A stretch of DNA of 64,000 bases, taken from Streptomyces verrucosisporus (lineage in GTDB: Bacteria > Actinomycetota > Actinomycetes > Streptomycetales > Streptomycetaceae). Below the pieces are notes generated by a model. It did not search any database. It saw nothing but the letters and a program-made list of their open reading frames with translations, and was not told the DNA's origin. Every line of letters begins with the position of its first letter. Within the stretch, counting starts at the first letter, position 1. The stretch is from contig NZ_JADEYH010000010.1 of NCBI RefSeq assembly GCF_017114865.1, positions 1 through 64,000 of the forward strand, read 5' to 3'. Shown piece after piece: positions 1 to 12,907 of this stretch. The position numbers were made by a program, and so were the translations under genes.

Positions 1-166
1 GGGCGTCCCGCCCAAACGCACGGAGCGGTAACGCACGGCCCTCGTCGGGCTCCCCGCGGGGCTCCCGCCTCCGTGCCACTCAGGCGTCAACTCGCCTTCT
101 CCCGGAGGCAGTCGGATTACGTTGTGCGACGACCGTCGCCGTGGTCCGTGACAGAAGGCCCCTCCC

Positions 167-545
167 GTGAGCGCCCCCCCGCACGCACCCGAACCGCAGG
201 CGCCACCCGTGATCGACACAACGGTGCCGCACGTGGCGCGGATCTGGAACTACTGGCTGGGGGGAAGGACAACTACGAGGTCGACCGCGCGGTCGGCGAC
301 GGCACCGACGTCATTCACGGCGAGCGGTCGGACAGGATCGTGGAGGTGTGGAACTCCTCCGGCAACGCACCGCTCGTCCTGCGCGGCCCCGAGCGGATCG
401 CCTCCCTCGACGGCCTGGAGCCGGTGGAGCCCGGGGTGGTGTCGTGCAACCGCTGGCGGCCCGGCCCCGCGCGGGGAGGCGGGCCCGGGGAGGACGAGGA
501 GGTCGACGCCTTCTGCGGCGTGGGCGCGCAAGCCCTGGGCGCACG
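167..545 (+). pseudogene. Decayed SAM-dependent methyltransferase (DUF574/Methyltransf_19 family)
   Basis: A GTG start at 167 opens a frame encoding the family's N-terminal signature (IDTTVPHVARIWNYWLGG). One base is then missing in a G run near 258-264, and the next family motif (GKDNYEVDRAVGD) continues in another frame. About 150 residues that should hold the SAM-binding core are absent. The sequence jumps from that motif to the family's C-terminal block (VWNSSGNAPLVLRGPERI, then DGLEPVEPGVVSCNRWRP). Full-length members are about 265-280 residues. The gene therefore has both a frameshift and an internal deletion and cannot make an active enzyme. It lies convergent to the acyl-CoA ligase on the other strand. 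The family assignment is from recognised motifs; the end point is approximate. Confidence 0.75.
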
Positions 546-632
546 GCTCGCCCGAAGCCCGGAGGTGAAGGGCCGGGGACGCCGCACCGCGGGCGCTCCC
601 CGGCCCTTCCGGCCCGTTCCGGGCCCCGGACC

Positions 633-2522
<1,890 letters not shown>

Positions 2523-2801
2523 AACATCCTCCGGGGCCCGCGACGGTGCAGGGGGGTGGCTCCAAGGCTCGGTCCACCGCGAGTACTGGGGTGGGGAAAA
2601 GATGGAACGGTTCAGTGCTGTGCGTACTGCTCTGTGCGTATTGAGTGACTCGCGAGTAACAACCGAGCGGGCGATCAGCCTAAGGCGGAAGGTCCCGCCT
2701 TGAAAGAGCTTGCACATCGCCTACGTGAAGCCGTGACCTGTGCGATACATACACCACATACACCGCCGCCCGCCCTCGCGCCCGCGCACGGACCCGCACG
2801 T

Positions 2802-2847
2802 GTGAGGGCGCCGGTACGGCCCGCGCGGGCCGTACCGGCGCCCTCAC
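2802..2847 (-). terminator. Perfect 46-bp palindrome downstream of lepA
   Basis: Two 23-base arms (2802-2824 and 2825-2847) are exactly complementary with no spacer, ending about 60 bases beyond the lepA stop. As RNA this would form a very stable G+C-rich hairpin. There is no U tract, which is usual for Streptomyces terminators. It could serve transcripts of both strands, because the acyl-CoA ligase promoter region lies immediately left. Confidence 0.7.
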
Positions 2848-2910
2848 GGACGCTCCGTCCTGCGGCTTCCGCCCACGGACCGGCCCGTGGGCGGGCCCGT
2901 GGGGCGGGCC

Positions 2911-4788
<1,878 letters not shown>

Positions 4789-4863
4789 GCAGGGTCCTGT
4801 CGGGTCATGGCTCGGATCGGTACGTCTCCCCCATCGTCCCATGAGTGGCGCTTACGGTCCGGT

Positions 4864-4893
4864 TTGGGAGCCGATCAGGCCTGCTGGTACTCT
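4864..4893 (+). promoter_or_regulatory. Candidate promoter of rpsT
   Basis: TTGGGA (4864-4869) and TACTCT (4888-4893) are separated by 18 bp and precede rpsT by about 115 bp, resembling an HrdB-type -35/-10 pair. This is a consensus match only; no start point can be deduced. Confidence 0.4.
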
Positions 4894-5009
4894 GACCGAC
4901 TGTGTCTCAACGCCCTCGCGCGGGGCCCGGCGCGCGGACGGATGCGACGGGACCGCACGGGGAGACGGGGCACGGAATCACACCTCATCACACCCGAGAA
5001 GGCTCTTTC

Positions 5010-5276
5010 GTGGCGAACATCAAGTCCCAGATCAAGCGGATCAAGACCAACGAGAAGGCCCGCCAGCGCAACAAGGCGGTCAAGTCCGAGCTGAAGACCG
5101 CGATCCGCCGCACCCGTGAGGCGATCGCCGCCGGTGACGCCGAGAAGGCCGCCGAGGCCGCGCGCCTGGCCGGCAAGAAGCTCGACAAGGCCGCCAACAA
5201 GGGCGTGATCCACAAGAACCAGGCCGCCAACAAGAAGTCGGCGCTGGCCCAGAAGGTCTCCGCTCTCAAGGGCTGA
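5010..5276 (+). CDS. rpsT: 30S ribosomal protein S20
   Basis: Structural protein of the small ribosomal subunit that binds 16S rRNA. The 88-residue, Lys/Ala-rich protein begins [20 protein letters not shown] and contains the S20 core [18 protein letters not shown] at 5010 gives the canonical MANIKSQ start; the frame is open further upstream but that part has no S20 similarity. It is monocistronic, followed by two hairpins before the convergent holA. Confidence 0.98.
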   Translation: MANIKSQIKRIKTNEKARQRNKAVKSELKTAIRRTREAIAAGDAEKAAEAARLAGKKLDKAANKGVIHKNQAANKKSALAQKVSALKG

Positions 5277-5282
5277 AGCCCC

Positions 5283-5304
5283 CGGGCCGCCGTCTGACGG
5301 CCCG
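5283..5304 (+). terminator. Hairpin just after rpsT
   Basis: CGGGCCG (5283-5289) pairs with CGGCCCG (5298-5304), starting 6 bases after the rpsT stop codon. It is short but G+C-rich. Confidence 0.45.
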
Positions 5305-5429
5305 CCCCGGCGCCGACACGGAACCCAGCGGACCCTCTCACCGCTCCGTGCCGGCCCACCGCGCCGCACACGGCCTGCGTTCGCCACGCGGGTGCGGCGC
5401 ACCGAGAAGTCACAGGTCTGGAGCCTGAC

Positions 5430-5469
5430 GCGTACTGCCTGCCGTGATCCCCCACGGCGGGCAGTACGC
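5430..5469. terminator. Bidirectional terminator between rpsT and holA
   Basis: A 17-base inverted repeat with one mismatch (5430-5446 and 5453-5469) around an ATCCCC loop lies between the convergent ends of rpsT and holA. Position and stem strength suit termination from both sides. Confidence 0.7.
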
Positions 5470-5542
5470 GTTCCATGCACGCTTCCTGCGCGCCGCTTCC
5501 CGCGCACTGCTTGCCCGCGGGCTCCCCTCACACCGCTCCGCC

Positions 5543-6535
5543 TCAGCGGGAGCGGGCCGCACGGGCGATGGTGATGACGGCCTTCTCCAGGGCGTACTCC
5601 GGGTCGTCCCCACCGCCCTTGACCGCCGCGTCGGCCTCGGCCACCGCACGCAGTGCCGCCGACACCCCGGCCGCCGACCAGCCGCGCATCTGCTGGCGGA
5701 CCCGGTCGATCTTCCACGGCGGCATCCCCAGCTCACGGGCCAGATCGCCGGGACGCATCCCGCGCGGGGCCGACATCAGCCTGCCGATGCCCCGCACCCC
5801 CTGGGCCAGGGCGCTGGTCACCAGCACCGGGGCCACACCCGTGGACAGCGACCAGCGCAGCGCCTCCAGCGCCTCGGGCAGCCTGCCCTCCACCGCCCGG
5901 TCGGCGATGGTGAAGCTGGACGCCTCGGCGCGCCCGCTGTAGTAGCGGGCCACGACCGCCTCGTCGATGGTGCCCTCGACATCGGCGGTGAGCTGGGAGC
6001 AGGCGCCGGCCAGTTCGCGCAGATCGCTGCCGAGGATCTCCACCAGGGCCTGGCAGGCCTCCGGTGTCGCCGAGCGTCCGGCGGCGCGGAACTCGCCGCG
6101 CACGAACGCCTGCCGGTCGGCGGGCTTGGTCATCTTCGGGCAGGCGACCTCGCGCGCGCCCGCCTTGCGGGCGGCGTCCAGCAGCCCCTTGCCCTTGGCG
6201 CCGCCCGCGTGCACCAGCACCAGGGTGATCTCCTCGGCCGGGGAGCCCAGATACGCCTTGACGTCCTTGACCGTGTCGGCGGCGAGGTCCTGCGCGTCCC
6301 GGACGACCACGATCTTCCGCTCGGCGAACAGGGACGGGCTGGTCAGCTCCGCCAGCGTGCCGGGCCGCAGGTCGGCGGGGGCGAGTTCACGCACGTCGGT
6401 GTCGGCGTCGGCGGCCCTGGCCGCGTCGATCACCTGGCGCACCGCGCGGTCGAGCAGCAGATCCTCCTGGCCCACCGCGAGCGTGACGGGGGCGAGGGGG
6501 TCGTCGGTCGAGGACTTCCTGGTTTTACCGGCCAT
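5543..6535 (-). CDS. holA: DNA polymerase III subunit delta (HolA)
   Basis: Delta subunit of the clamp loader, which opens the beta sliding clamp. The 330-residue protein begins MAGKTRKSSTDDPLAPVTL and carries the HolA pattern of an N-terminal AAA-like domain (VGQEDLLLDRAVRQVID, LFAERKIVVVRDAQDL), a lid region and a C-terminal collar domain ending ALEKAVITIARAARSR. The ATG at 6535 is chosen because the upstream extension is Arg/Pro-rich and unlike the family. It is convergent with rpsT and divergent from the small gene at 6647. Confidence 0.93.
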   Translation of the reverse strand: MAGKTRKSSTDDPLAPVTLAVGQEDLLLDRAVRQVIDAARAADADTDVRELAPADLRPGTLAELTSPSLFAERKIVVVRDAQDLAADTVKDVKAYLGSPAEEITLVLVHAGGAKGKGLLDAARKAGAREVACPKMTKPADRQAFVRGEFRAAGRSATPEACQALVEILGSDLRELAGACSQLTADVEGTIDEAVVARYYSGRAEASSFTIADRAVEGRLPEALEALRWSLSTGVAPVLVTSALAQGVRGIGRLMSAPRGMRPGDLARELGMPPWKIDRVRQQMRGWSAAGVSAALRAVAEADAAVKGGGDDPEYALEKAVITIARAARSR

Positions 6536-6646
6536 CGCGCACCAGCATCCCACGAGCCGCCGACAGTCCCGGCCGCGCCGGGGTCGCCGTCGGGGCCGCC
6601 GGGACCTGTCCGCGGACCGCTCCGGCGGCTGTCGCACAATGGCGCG

Positions 6647-6892
6647 GTGGACGACGTACGACACATCCTGGTGCTCCCCGACCGCGACGCCGCACAGGAG
6701 GTGGCCGAGGAGGTCGCCGAACGGCTCGGGCTGGCCGAGGAGCCGCGGCCGGTCCGCGAGGCGCTGGCGGGCGAGGACGACGCGGAGGACGCCCAGTGGC
6801 TGGTCGTCCTCGACGATCCGGGCGGCGCGTACGACCCGGCCGGACTGGACGCCCTCGCCGCCGAGTACGACGGCTGGCTGGAGCGGGACTGA
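6647..6892 (+). CDS. Small acidic conserved protein, function unknown
   Basis: An 81-residue acidic protein starting at GTG 6647 (VDDVRHILVLPDRDAAQEV). It contains a repeated AEEVAERLGLAEE-type helix and a C-terminal part with QWLVVLDDPGGAYDP and LAAEYDGWLE. No signal peptide, membrane segment or catalytic motif is visible. It is divergent from holA with 111 bp between. I recall similar short proteins next to holA in other streptomycetes but know no function. Confidence 0.7.
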   Translation: MDDVRHILVLPDRDAAQEVAEEVAERLGLAEEPRPVREALAGEDDAEDAQWLVVLDDPGGAYDPAGLDALAAEYDGWLERD

Positions 6893-6919
6893 GGCCGGCG
6901 GGTGCGGGCTGGGCGGCCC

Positions 6920-7458
6920 TCAGTCGCGGGACGCGGCGCGCGGCATCCGGAGCCGGCCGATCTCGGCGGCGTTCTTCATGAGCTCGGAGTTCACCCGGGC
7001 CACCGTGTCGGCGACGGTGTACCCGGAGCCGTCCGGCCACGGGAAAGGGGCGGCGGCGTCCAGGTCTGCCCCGGTGAGGCCTTCCAGCACCTCCAGCCAG
7101 TGCGTGCGCAGGCCGCGCAGCCACTCGACGGCGGCCTCCCCTCGCCCGGCCAGACGGCATCGCCGCGCCCGCGCGGCGTCCGGCCCCGCGCATGGTCGGC
7201 CGCCGTACCCCACCACCAGCCGATGTGCCGGCTCAGCCAGGCGATCGTGGGGACCGGGGACGGGGTCGGGCTCGGTGTCCGCCCAGTCCGGCACCCACTT
7301 CCCCTCCGCGTCCGGGCGGACCGTCCAGCACTGCCGGGAGCCGGTTCCCAGAGGAAGTCCCCGGGCTCCAGGCGCTCCAGGCGCTCCAGGCGGTACTCGA
7401 ACAGTGCCCAGGTCAGGTCGGGCTGCCGGCGCAGCAGGTCGCGTCGGGATGCGGTCAC
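6920..7458 (-). pseudogene. Frameshifted DinB-family (mycothiol-transferase-like) gene
   Basis: From GTG 7458 the sequence reads as a DinB four-helix-bundle protein, but the family's blocks alternate between two reading frames. TASRRDLLRRQPDLTWALFEY is in one frame, CWTVRPDAEGKWVPDWADTE in a second, IAWLSRHIGWWWGT back in the first, and VEWLRGLRTHWLEVLEGLT to the end in the second. At least three indels are therefore needed to rebuild a protein of about 180 residues. A duplicated LERLERLE stretch hints at slippage in a CTCCAGGCG repeat near 7370-7392. Either the gene is decayed or this stretch holds clustered sequencing errors. Confidence 0.7.
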
Positions 7459-7585
7459 CGTCCGACTCCGGCACACCACGGCCCCGGCCGGAAACGGTTT
7501 GTCCGGGCGGTGGGCGGGAGTAGGGCGTGCGGCCCAGGACGTCCGCCCGATGTGCCGGGCCTCGCCGCCGGTTAGCGTCCGGCGC

Positions 7586-8056
7586 ATGACGGCCCCTCAC
7601 CCGGCTCCGCGTACGGCGGAGCAGCGCAGACGCGATGTCCTGAAGCGGCTGGAGGAGGACGTGGACGTCTGGGTGTCCACGGTGAATCCCGACGCCACCC
7701 CCTGTCTCGTGCCTCTGTCCTTCCTCTGGTCCGAAGACACGCTGCTGATCTCCACCCGTGCCTCCCGGCCCACCGTCCGCAACCTGCGGGCGGTGGGCCG
7801 GGAGGCACGGGCGCGGGTGGCGCTGGGGCACACGCGGGACGTGGTCCTCATCGACGCCCGCGCCGAGATCCTCGACCCCGGTGAGCTGCCCGGGCGGGAG
7901 GCGGACGCGTTCGCCGCGAAGCTGGGCTGGGATCCGCGTGGGAAGTCCGGATGGGTCTACCTCCGGCTGCGGCCGGAGAGGCTGCTGGCCTGGCGCGAGG
8001 AGAACGAACTGGCCGGCCGGGAACTGGTGCGCGACGGTCGGTGGCTCACGCGCTGA
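7586..8056 (+). CDS. PPOX-class flavin/F420-dependent oxidoreductase-like protein
   Basis: A 156-residue protein of the split-barrel FMN/F420-binding fold. It has the typical early block VWVSTVNPDATPCLVPLSF, followed by LISTRASRPTVRNLRA and VLIDARAEI, as in actinobacterial pyridoxamine-phosphate-oxidase-like enzymes that use F420. The ATG at 7586 gives a compact protein of normal length. It is convergent with comEC. The physiological substrate is unknown for most members, and flavin versus F420 cannot be decided here. Confidence 0.8.
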   Translation: MTAPHPAPRTAEQRRRDVLKRLEEDVDVWVSTVNPDATPCLVPLSFLWSEDTLLISTRASRPTVRNLRAVGREARARVALGHTRDVVLIDARAEILDPGELPGREADAFAAKLGWDPRGKSGWVYLRLRPERLLAWREENELAGRELVRDGRWLTR

Positions 8057-8126
8057 CGGGCCTTCGGTGAGGGAGGCGGAGCGGGGAAACGGCCCTCGCC
8101 GCGCCGATGCCCTCCCCAACGCGCCG

Positions 8127-10679
8127 TCAGCCCGCTGCGACCACCGTGCCGTCCGCGGTGACGGCCAGGGAACCGTGGGTGTCGGTGCGCGCAACGGCGG
8201 ATCCCAGGGCGTGCAGTCCGGCCAGGACCTTCGGAGACGGGTGGCCGTAAGGGTTGTCCTCCCCGCAGGAGACGAGGGCGACGCGGGGGCGCAGCCGCTC
8301 CAGCAGGACCTGGTCCTGGTGGGCCGAGCCGTGGTGGGCCACCTTGAGGACGTCCACCGCGGGCAGGTCGGGGTGTGCCTCCAGCAGGCCGCGCTGCGCC
8401 GGGGGTTCGAGGTCTCCGGGGAGGAGGACGGTCAGGCCGGCCGCGCGGACGAGGAGGGTGACGCTGGCGTCGTTGGCGTCCTCGCCCGAGGTGGAGGGTG
8501 GTCCGGGTGGCGGCGGCCGGCGGGGCCAGAGCACCTCCCAGGACAGGTCGCCGATCCGGCGCCGCTCCCCCGGCCCCGCCCCGATCACAGGCACTCCCGC
8601 GCGGGCCGCATCCCGTCGTACCGCCGCCGCCTGCCCGGCCGGCTCACTCCGGGAGGTGGTCTGGATCGCCCCGACCGCACGGCCCCGCAGCACCCCGGTC
8701 AGCCCGGCGACGTGGTCGGCGTGGAAGTGGGTGAGCACCAGCAGGGGGACGGTGGTGACGCCAAGGGTACGCAGGCAGCGGTCCACCGTCTCCGGCTCGG
8801 GGCCTGCGTCGACGACCACGGCCGCCCCCTCCCCGGCCGCCAGCGCCAGCGCGTCGCCCTGGCCCACGTCGCAGACCGCCAGCCGCCAGCCCGGCGGCGG
8901 CCAGCCGGTGAGCGGGCGGATCAGCGGGGCGGGGCGCAGGACCGCCAGTGCCAGCAGTGCGGCGCAGGCCGCGCACAGCCACCGGTGCCGCGCCAGGTGA
9001 CGGGCCGCCAGGACCGCCGCCGCGGTGAGGGCGGCCAGCAGCAGTGCGCCGGCCCAGCTGCCGGGCCAGTCGATCTCGGCACCGGGCAGGGAGGCCCCCG
9101 CACGGGCGATGGCGGCGACGGCCCCGGTGGGCCAGCCCGCCAGCCGGGCCAGCACCTCGGCGAGCGGCGGTGCGAGGGGCGCGGTGACCAGGGCGGCGAA
9201 GCCCAGCACGGTGGCGGGCGCGACCAGGAACTCGGCCAGCATGTTGCACGGGATCGCCACCAGGCTGACGTGGGCCGCGAGGACCGCGACCACGGGCGCG
9301 CACACCGCCTGCGCCGCCGCGGCCGCCGCCAGCGCCTCGGCGAGCCTCCCCGGCGTCCCCCGGCGGCGCAGGGCCTCGCTCCAGCGGGGGGCGACGGTGA
9401 GCAGCGAGCCGGTGGCCAGGACCGAGAGGATGAAGCCGAAGTCGCGGGCCAGCCACGGGTCGTAGAGCACGAGCAGCAGTACCGCGGCGGCCAGGGCCGG
9501 CAGCAGGGACCGCCGCCGTCCGGTGCCGATCGCCACGATGGTGATCAGCCCGCAGGCCGCCGCCCGCAGCACACTGGGCTCGGGGCGGCAGACCACCACG
9601 AAGGCGAGGGTGAGCAGCGCCCCGGTGACCGCGGTGGTGCGCAGCGACATCCCCAGCCGGGGCGCCATGCCCCGGCGTTCGGCGCGTACGGCCCTGCCCG
9701 GCGGCCCGATGAGAAGCACCAGCAGGATCGCGAGGTTCGCCCCGCTGACCGCCAGCAGATGGAGCATGTCGGCGGCCCGGAAGGCGGCGTCGAGGTCGGC
9801 CGGGATGCGCGAGGTGTCGCCGACGACCAGCCCCGGCAGCAGTGCCCGCGCGTCCCCAGGCAGCCCGTCGCTGGCCTCCCGCAGCCCGGAGCGCAGGTCT
9901 CCCGCGATGCGCTGGGGAGCCGTCGGCTCCGCGGTCACCGTGGGCGGTCCGCCGGTGCTCACTCTCAGGACGGCGGCGATGTCGCGGCCCCCGGCACCGT
10001 CTTGAGGTGGCAGGAGCCGGGCCCGGAGCCGCAGCCGGGTGGTGGGCAGCAGCTCGAGCCATTCCGCCGGCGGTCCGGCCGCCGAGTCCGTACCCCGTAC
10101 CAGGAGAAGCACCGGCGACCGGGTGGCGGTCACCGTGCCGTCGGCGGTGGTGACGCGCAGGGCCTCGGCCCGCAGTATCACCGTGCCCGCCGTCTGCTCC
10201 GAGCCGCGTACGCGGGGCCGGACCACGCGCGGATCGCCGGTGACGGCCACCTCGGCGGTGACGTGCGCGTACTGCCGGGCCGCCGCAGGCAGGGGGCCCC
10301 GGTGCAGATCGGCCGCGTGCGCCGCGGCCACCCCGCCGCCGGCTGCGGCGCACACCAGTGTCATGGCGACGGCCGTACGCCCGCCTCCCCGCACCCCGCC
10401 CCGGCCCCGGCCCCTGGCCAGGCACGCCGCCGCGCCGAGGAGGCACAGCGCCACGCCCGCGACGGCCGCGCCGCCCGGAGTGCCCAGGGCCAGGGCCGCC
10501 GCACCCCAGGCGGCCAGCGCGGGCGGCACCAGCCTCAGGTCGGCCGGGCCATCCTGGCGCGGCTCCGCCGCCCCCAGCCGGCGGCCGGCGGCGGAGTGGA
10601 CCGCCGACCGGGCCGTCGCGTGAGCCGCCGCACGATCCGTCGTACGGCCCTCCGCGCCCGTCCGCGTGTTCGCGGTCAC
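8127..10679 (-). CDS. comEC: ComEC/Rec2-type DNA uptake channel protein
   Basis: Membrane channel that carries single-stranded DNA across the cytoplasmic membrane in competent bacteria. The 850-residue protein has N-terminal membrane segments, an OB-like external part, the ComEC core with HLLAVSGANLAILLVLL, and a C-terminal metallo-beta-lactamase domain. That domain has DVGQGDALALA, the zinc motif THFHADHVAGL (about residue 651) and KVAHHGSAHQD. GTG 10679 is used because it overlaps the comEA stop by four bases (GTGA), implying translational coupling. Streptomycetes are not known to be naturally competent, so its role here is open. Confidence 0.93.
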   Translation of the reverse strand: MTANTRTGAEGRTTDRAAAHATARSAVHSAAGRRLGAAEPRQDGPADLRLVPPALAAWGAAALALGTPGGAAVAGVALCLLGAAACLARGRGRGGVRGGGRTAVAMTLVCAAAGGGVAAAHAADLHRGPLPAAARQYAHVTAEVAVTGDPRVVRPRVRGSEQTAGTVILRAEALRVTTADGTVTATRSPVLLLVRGTDSAAGPPAEWLELLPTTRLRLRARLLPPQDGAGGRDIAAVLRVSTGGPPTVTAEPTAPQRIAGDLRSGLREASDGLPGDARALLPGLVVGDTSRIPADLDAAFRAADMLHLLAVSGANLAILLVLLIGPPGRAVRAERRGMAPRLGMSLRTTAVTGALLTLAFVVVCRPEPSVLRAAACGLITIVAIGTGRRRSLLPALAAAVLLLVLYDPWLARDFGFILSVLATGSLLTVAPRWSEALRRRGTPGRLAEALAAAAAAQAVCAPVVAVLAAHVSLVAIPCNMLAEFLVAPATVLGFAALVTAPLAPPLAEVLARLAGWPTGAVAAIARAGASLPGAEIDWPGSWAGALLLAALTAAAVLAARHLARHRWLCAACAALLALAVLRPAPLIRPLTGWPPPGWRLAVCDVGQGDALALAAGEGAAVVVDAGPEPETVDRCLRTLGVTTVPLLVLTHFHADHVAGLTGVLRGRAVGAIQTTSRSEPAGQAAAVRRDAARAGVPVIGAGPGERRRIGDLSWEVLWPRRPPPPGPPSTSGEDANDASVTLLVRAAGLTVLLPGDLEPPAQRGLLEAHPDLPAVDVLKVAHHGSAHQDQVLLERLRPRVALVSCGEDNPYGHPSPKVLAGLHALGSAVARTDTHGSLAVTADGTVVAAG

Positions 10680-11971
10680 GGTCCGACCAGCGGCTTCAGC
10701 TCGGCGTAGCGGCGTTCCCCGATTCCACTGACCTCGCGGAGCTCCTCGACGGAGGAGAAGCCGCCGTACTCGGTGCGGTGGTCGATGATGCGCTGGGCCA
10801 TCACGGGCCCGATGCCGGGGAGTGTGTCGAGTTGTTCGGCCGTGGCGGAGTTGAGGCTGACCGGTCCGCCCGCCGCCGCTTCCGCTCCGGCCGCAGCGGG
10901 CGGGCCGGGGGCGGCCGCCGCGGTGGGGGGTGCCCCGACGACGATCTGCTCGCCGTCGGCCAGCGGCCGGGCCCGGTTGAGGCCGTGGAGATCGGTGCCC
11001 GGCCGGACACCGCCCGCGGCCCGCAGAGCGTCGGCCACCCGTGCGCCGGCCGGCAGCCGGTGGACCCCGGGCCTGCGGACCTCGCCCGCCACGTCCACCA
11101 GCAGCGCCCCTCCCCCGGCGCCCGCGCCGAGGGCCGTGCCCGCGGCCGCCGCGGGCGCCGGGGCGGAGGAGTGCGCCGAGGCGGAGGCCGGGGAGGGCAC
11201 GGGGGTCGAACGGGAGGCCGGCTCCACCGGCGGTGCCTGCACCACCTGCGGGCGACCGCCCCAGAAGTGGTGTACGGCGAAGCCGAGGGCCACGGTCAGG
11301 GCCAGGGCGAGGGCGGCCAGCGTGCGCGGTTCCACTCCGCATCGCGTACGCACCCACAGCGGCAGCCTGTCCCGTACGGCCTCCGCCAGCCGTGCGCGCC
11401 GGGACGCGTCCACGGGAGCGGGCCCGGGACCTGGACCGGGGCCGGGGCCGGGACCTGCGTCCGGCCCGGTTCCGGAAGCAGGAGCGGGCATGGGCACGGA
11501 AGAGGGAGCAGGCGTCGGCGCGCTGCCGGGAACGGGACCGGAGGCGGGAACGGAGCCGGCCTGGCGCGGCGTCGGCGCCCGCTCAGCCGTCCGCCCCTGC
11601 GGGTGCACCGCCGCCAGGCGGTCGGCCCGTGCCTGCCGGACCGCGTCGCGCGCGGCCGTGATGGCCTCCGTCCGCGACAGCGGGGCGGGCGTTCCGCCGG
11701 TGTCCGGCCCACCCGGTTCCGGCCCCGGCCCGGGCACCGGTTGAGTGCTTCCGAGCAGCGCGTCCGCGCGGGCCCGCAGGGGCGCCGCCTCGGCGGCCCG
11801 CCGGATCTCCCGCCGGCGCCCGCGCCGCCCCGCGTACGGGACGGCCGAACCGGGGCCCCGGTGGCGGCCGGGGCCTGCCGCCAGAGGGCGCAGGGGCGGG
11901 CGGACAGAAGGGCGGGAGGCGGAGGTACGGGGGGCAGGGGTGCGTGATCGCAGGCGCGGTGGGGTGCTCAT
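10676..11971 (-). CDS. comEA: ComEA-type DNA-binding protein
   Basis: Membrane-anchored DNA receptor partner of ComEC. The 431-residue protein is long for the family. It has a Pro/Arg-rich cytoplasmic region of about 200 residues containing a PGPG repeat, one membrane segment (TLAALALALTVALGFAVHHF), an SLBB domain (LLVDVAGEVRRPGVHRLPAG) and a C-terminal helix-hairpin-helix domain (LNSATAEQLDTLPGIGPVMA, then YGGFSSVEELREVSGIG). The ATG at 11971 is the first start. It is first in a two-gene operon with comEC, overlapping it by four bases. Confidence 0.92.
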   Translation of the reverse strand: MSTPPRLRSRTPAPRTSASRPSVRPPLRPLAAGPGRHRGPGSAVPYAGRRGRRREIRRAAEAAPLRARADALLGSTQPVPGPGPEPGGPDTGGTPAPLSRTEAITAARDAVRQARADRLAAVHPQGRTAERAPTPRQAGSVPASGPVPGSAPTPAPSSVPMPAPASGTGPDAGPGPGPGPGPGPAPVDASRRARLAEAVRDRLPLWVRTRCGVEPRTLAALALALTVALGFAVHHFWGGRPQVVQAPPVEPASRSTPVPSPASASAHSSAPAPAAAAGTALGAGAGGGALLVDVAGEVRRPGVHRLPAGARVADALRAAGGVRPGTDLHGLNRARPLADGEQIVVGAPPTAAAAPGPPAAAGAEAAAGGPVSLNSATAEQLDTLPGIGPVMAQRIIDHRTEYGGFSSVEELREVSGIGERRYAELKPLVGP

Positions 11972-12028
11972 GCCGCCGACGGTAGGCAGGAGTTCCCGCC
12001 CTGTCCGGCCACGGCTTCTCTCCGTGGA

Positions 12029-12907
12029 CTACCCGCCGGTTGTGGACAACCGCGTCACCTGTCGGAGTGACACCACGACGCCCAGCAGCCCCGGCCCCGT
12101 GTGTGCGCCGATGACCGCCCCCACCTCACTGACGTGCAGTTCCCCGAGCCCGGGCAGCCGGGCGCGCAGCCGCTGCGCGAGCTGGTCGGCACGGTCCGCG
12201 GCCGACAGGTGGTGGACGGCGACGTCCACCCCGGCGTCCCCCGCCCGCTCCGCCACGATCTCCTCCAGGCGGGCGATGGCCCGGGAGGCGGTGCGGACCT
12301 TCTCCAGCATGCCGATACGGCCGTCCTCCAGCTCCAGCAGCGGTTTGACCGCCAGGGCCGAACCCAGCAGGGCCCGGGCCGCGCCGATACGGCCGCCGCG
12401 CCGCAGGTACTCCAGGGTGTCCACGTAGAAGAAAGCGGAGGTCCCCTCGGCCCGCTTCCGGGCCGCGGCGACCGTCTCGTCCAGCGTGCCGCCCGCCTCG
12501 GCGGCCTCGGTGGCGGCCAGGGCGCAGAAGCCCAGCGCCATCGCCACCATGCCGGTGTCCACCACCCGCACCGGCACGGGTGCCTCCCGCGCGGCGGTCA
12601 CGGCCGCGTCGTAGGTGCCGGAGAGCTCGGCCGACAGATGGAGGGAGACGATGCCCTCCACCCCCGGCTCCCGCGCGATGGAGCGGTACACCTCGGCGAA
12701 CACCTGCGGGCCGGGACGGGAGGTGGTGACGGACCGCCTTTTCCGCAGGGCCTCGGCCAGCGATCGGGCGGAGAGCTCAGTGCCCTCCTCCAGCGCCCGG
12801 TCGCCCAGCACCACGGTCAGCGGCACCGAGGCGATGCGGTGGTGTTCCAGTGCCACCTGCGGCAGGTAGGCCGTGGAATCGGTGACGATCGCGACATGGC
12901 GGGACAT
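12029..12907 (-). CDS. DegV family fatty-acid-binding protein
   Basis: A 292-residue DegV protein. The family binds a fatty acid and in Firmicutes feeds fatty-acid kinase. Visible family features are the N-terminal VAIVTDSTAYLPQ, the SRPGPQVFAEVY block, VSLHLSAELSGTYDAAVTAA and VRVVDTGMVAMALGF. The ATG at 12907 gives the usual start (MSRHVAIVTDS). It is on the same strand as comEA but ends 57 bp before that gene starts, so co-transcription is possible. Confidence 0.9.
   Translation of the reverse strand: MSRHVAIVTDSTAYLPQVALEHHRIASVPLTVVLGDRALEEGTELSARSLAEALRKRRSVTTSRPGPQVFAEVYRSIAREPGVEGIVSLHLSAELSGTYDAAVTAAREAPVPVRVVDTGMVAMALGFCALAATEAAEAGGTLDETVAAARKRAEGTSAFFYVDTLEYLRRGGRIGAARALLGSALAVKPLLELEDGRIGMLEKVRTASRAIARLEEIVAERAGDAGVDVAVHHLSAADRADQLAQRLRARLPGLGELHVSEVGAVIGAHTGPGLLGVVVSLRQVTRLSTTGG

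Noticed and set aside
4789..4842. ATG 4842 as the lepA start
   Set aside because: It would add 18 residues not found in LepA; GTG 4788 has a ribosome-binding site and gives the usual N-terminus.
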